Shown: positions 61,844 through 64,000 of the stretch, one piece after another | How the letters are laid out: every line of letters begins with the position of its first letter | How positions within the stretch are numbered: the first letter of the stretch is position 1 | Origin: Bdellovibrio svalbardensis | GTDB lineage: Bacteria > Bdellovibrionota > Bdellovibrionia > Bdellovibrionales > Bdellovibrionaceae | Length of the DNA stretch: 64,000 nucleotides | Reading direction: 5' to 3' | NCBI RefSeq assembly: GCF_029531655.1 | Contig: NZ_JANRMI010000004.1 | Span: 496,001 to 560,000 of the forward strand | Notes under the pieces: model-generated | Databases searched by the model: none | What the model saw: only the letters and a program-made list of their open reading frames with translations | Told to the model about the DNA's origin: nothing | Program-made: the position numbers and the translations under genes

Positions 61844-62764
61844 ATGAAAAAAAAGCTGCTTGAGATTCTTCTATCCCTTGCGATCCTCTGGGCGGCCACC
61901 AGCACTTTTCTTTATGTGCAGTTGAAAAACAACCCCCGCGTCGTCGCAGTAACCACGGGGCTGAATTCCCCCTCATCACCAGAAAATTTCCAATTGGGCG
62001 AGATGGAGAAGATCACCTTTCTTCGCCAATACTTGGAACGTTATTTCAACTATGACTCAAATAACTTTTGGCAGACTCAAGCTTCTTTAAGTTTTTTGAT
62101 GGCTCCAGAACTGCGCGACAGACGTCTCGAGGAAGTGCGCCGCCTGCGTGAGAAGATTCAGCAGAAAAACCTTATTCAGAAAGCTCAATTAATATCTCTT
62201 TCTTCGAAAGGACCTAACTCCTTCGAAGCACTTATTACCCAGCAGCTTATTGAAGGCCAAAATAAGACCAGCGATCTGAATATCACAATTCAAATGGAAC
62301 TGAGTACGACGGAACGCACGCTTGAAAACCCCTGGGGCCTGGTGGTCAAGCATATGGAGATCCTCGCGCCAACAACAGATGCGGCCCCCTTCAACAGCCA
62401 TTTAAAAATTATCGCGAAAAACCCACTTATCATCACCTTCCCCTGCGCCATTCAAAATATTGAAAATTCCAACGAGGCGGATGTAAAAACGAAAATCACC
62501 ACTTTCAACGTCAGTGAAATCCAAATCACCACGGCGAAAGGCCTTAGCGCTCCAGTCACGATGAAGGCGCTCTGCAAAGACTCAGAATTTTCCTTTGAAC
62601 TTTCTGCTGTAGATAAACAACAAGACCTCTTCAAAGCTTTCCCTCTGGAATCAGGCACCGCGCGTAAGAAAGACCTTCCGACAAGCACACAGCCCAAGGT
62701 CCGCAAAAAAGATATTTACGAAGAAGCCGTTGAAAGAGCTTTACGCAGCAAGGGTTCAAATTAA
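61844..62764 (+). CDS. TraE/VirB8-like inner-membrane protein (tentative)
   Basis: 306 residues. One N-terminal membrane helix (LLEILLSLAILWAATSTFLYVQL, residues 3-26), then a periplasmic domain whose order fits TraE of F-type conjugation: EKITFLRQYLERYFNYDSNNF, LSFLMAPELRDRRLEEVRRL, REKIQQKNLIQKAQLISL and a beta-rich second half (LNITIQMELSTTERTLENPW). The C-terminal 90 residues are extra and end in KKDIYEEAVERALRSKGSN. No other conjugation genes are nearby. The likeness is pattern-based and may instead be a general NTF2-like fold. Confidence 0.75.
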   Translation: MKKKLLEILLSLAILWAATSTFLYVQLKNNPRVVAVTTGLNSPSSPENFQLGEMEKITFLRQYLERYFNYDSNNFWQTQASLSFLMAPELRDRRLEEVRRLREKIQQKNLIQKAQLISLSSKGPNSFEALITQQLIEGQNKTSDLNITIQMELSTTERTLENPWGLVVKHMEILAPTTDAAPFNSHLKIIAKNPLIITFPCAIQNIENSNEADVKTKITTFNVSEIQITTAKGLSAPVTMKALCKDSEFSFELSAVDKQQDLFKAFPLESGTARKKDLPTSTQPKVRKKDIYEEAVERALRSKGSN

Positions 62765-62771
62765 TTTTATT

Positions 62772-64000
62772 TTAAGAAGATTTAGCGACAGATTTTCCCG
62801 CCTTTGGGAAAATCAATAGAACTTGAGTTCCGACCGCAACACGTGAACGGATTTGCAAATCACCACCGATACTTTGCAATGTTTTGCGAGCGTCAAAAAG
62901 ACCTAAACCATGGCCATGATCTTTTCCAAAAGTCATACCTTCTGCCATCAAACGCGGAAGAACTTCTTCGGGAATCCCACAGCCATTGTCCATAATCTGC
63001 AAAAGCCAACAGTCTTCCCGGTCCAGCAATGAAACATTGATCTGCGCATCTTTCTCCAAAGACGCTTCGATGGCGTTATTTAAAATATTAGCCAGTATTC
63101 TTTGCAACTTCACTTCCGGCAATGCAATCATCACCTTGTCCGCTTTCACATGCTTGTGCCACGCAAATTCAATTTTCGAATGAGAAAAGCGATATTCTTT
63201 TAGAAGTCTGCCAGTCACCTCAGAAATCTCTGATACCATGGACTGAACTTCATTCGTCTTAAGATCAACATTTTCAGAAGAAGCAGAAAGACCTGCCGGG
63301 TCTCTCCCCTTCACTAGCAAGTCATCGGCAATCCCACGAATTCTAGAAACTGCCAAGGTCAGAAGTTCTTTTTTCTCTTCGGTCATCTCGTGAGACAATC
63401 GACTGAGCGTTGTCAGCGCCGTCAAAGGTCCGCGAATATCGTGCGCCACCTGGCGAGACATGGTTGAGATCTCTTTATTCAACGAAAGTTCGGCCTGCAG
63501 CTCTTGCGCACGCAAGCGATTGAGCAGTTCGCGACGAGAACCAAAAAATAAGAAAATCAATCCAAGGAAAAGTCCCAGCATAAAGATCGGCGACGTCATG
63601 GATTTCCAAGCCAGCTCTGCCGAGCTATAGCAGACATTCACGGTCCCCGCGGGCAATGAAAACAACGTGATGGGTACGGTGTTTGAGAAGGCACACAAAC
63701 CTTCAACTTTGGCAGCTCCTGGTGCACCAACAAGGCTGTTTTTAACCTGGACTGATGCCACCGCACTGTGAACATCGCGAAGCTGCCCAAGAATTTTATC
63801 CAACAAAGTGCTGTCTTTTTTCACCAACAAGGACTGCGCGATATCCTCTTCCCAGATCGAGAAGTACTGGGTCACCGCAGAGCGCGCACGATAAACCTCA
63901 TAGCTAAAGCTCAAACCGGCAATAGCAACCAAAACAACACAGAACACCGCCAACCAAGGCCATGAACTGCGTTTTAAGAGGTTTTGAAGAAGTGGTTTCA
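62772..64000 (-). CDS. Sensor histidine kinase, N-terminus cut by window
   Basis: The frame is open to the right edge, so the start lies outside. Visible: KPLLQNLLKRSSWPW then a membrane helix (LAVFCVVLVAIAGLSFSY), a periplasmic domain of about 110 residues, and a second helix (IFMLGLFLGLIFLFFGSR). The H-box is QVAHDIRGPLTALTTLS. The ATPase N-box is ILANILNNAIEAS, with DNGCGIPEEVLPRLMAEG and HGHGLGLFDARKTLQSIGG. The DIRGPL H-box and short GHGLGL box are typical of the HPK with periplasmic sensor. No response regulator in the window; its stop is 8 bp from the convergent TraE-like gene. Confidence 0.9.
   Translation of the reverse strand, partial: KPLLQNLLKRSSWPWLAVFCVVLVAIAGLSFSYEVYRARSAVTQYFSIWEEDIAQSLLVKKDSTLLDKILGQLRDVHSAVASVQVKNSLVGAPGAAKVEGLCAFSNTVPITLFSLPAGTVNVCYSSAELAWKSMTSPIFMLGLFLGLIFLFFGSRRELLNRLRAQELQAELSLNKEISTMSRQVAHDIRGPLTALTTLSRLSHEMTEEKKELLTLAVSRIRGIADDLLVKGRDPAGLSASSENVDLKTNEVQSMVSEISEVTGRLLKEYRFSHSKIEFAWHKHVKADKVMIALPEVKLQRILANILNNAIEASLEKDAQINVSLLDREDCWLLQIMDNGCGIPEEVLPRLMAEGMTFGKDHGHGLGLFDARKTLQSIGGDLQIRSRVAVGTQVLLIFPKAGKSVAKSS

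Noticed and set aside
1-64000. CRISPR array, prophage or insertion sequence
   Set aside because: No regular direct-repeat/spacer series, no integrase, transposase or phage structural gene was found; the repeats seen are short palindromes or structured elements.

Overview
The window reads as a chromosomal segment of a Bdellovibrio-like predatory bacterium (Bdellovibrionota). This assignment is an inference from gene content and style: many secreted or lipidated proteins of unknown function, a large delta-60 repeat lipoprotein, a lipase-maturation-factor homologue, split YedE genes, ClpS-ClpA-HtpX next to a type IV pilin and dnaJ/dnaK, and frequent GTG/TTG starts. No tRNA or rRNA gene, phage, insertion sequence or CRISPR array was found.

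Layout. 1-7 kb: EttA (cut by the window edge), a ParA-like/BolA-like operon, a pseudouridine synthase, and a MocR regulator divergent from a GNAT-PaiB pair. 7-16 kb: delta-60 lipoprotein, outer-membrane protein, and a minus-strand operon SDR-fumC-unknown-zinc ribbon-UvrD/PcrA helicase. 16-26 kb: YchJ-like, EVE and DusC-like proteins, two secreted unknowns, an S9 peptidase, a methyltransferase, glutaredoxin and a second Dus. 26-32.6 kb: acs and a sulfane-sulfur cluster (rhodanese, two YedE halves, TauE/SafE, an ETHE1-like dioxygenase and a Crp/Fnr regulator). 32.6-43.6 kb: proteostasis genes (dnaK, dnaJ, clpS-clpA, htpX) around pilA, then a soluble lytic transglycosylase. 44-53 kb: a subtilisin, a zinc-ribbon protein, and the operon lnt-mutS2-LMF-histidine kinase. 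53-64 kb: mostly lineage-specific genes, including a protein with a histone-like tail, a coiled-coil/small-heat-shock fusion, a LuxR-type mini-regulator, a zinc metalloprotease lipoprotein, a TraE/VirB8-like pair and a histidine kinase cut by the right edge.

The most unusual content is non-coding. Three elements of about 150 bp share a conserved GC-rich core, but each is closed by its own long arms of unrelated sequence that are perfectly or nearly perfectly self-complementary. A second family of about 130 bp (two copies) shows compensatory base changes in several helices, and each copy ends on the TAG stop of a minus-strand gene. Two families of short palindromes sit just behind stop codons, and a 31-bp repeat occurs in two gaps. 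These families look like structured mobile or RNA-forming elements.

Regulatory signals with some support: sigma-32-like promoters with identical 15-bp spacers before dnaK and dnaJ, a 24-bp operator between the divergent sulfur genes, repeated CTGGT boxes at the MocR locus, phased CTTCATC repeats before the subtilisin, and a hairpin ending 3 nt before the start codon of the small-heat-shock fusion.
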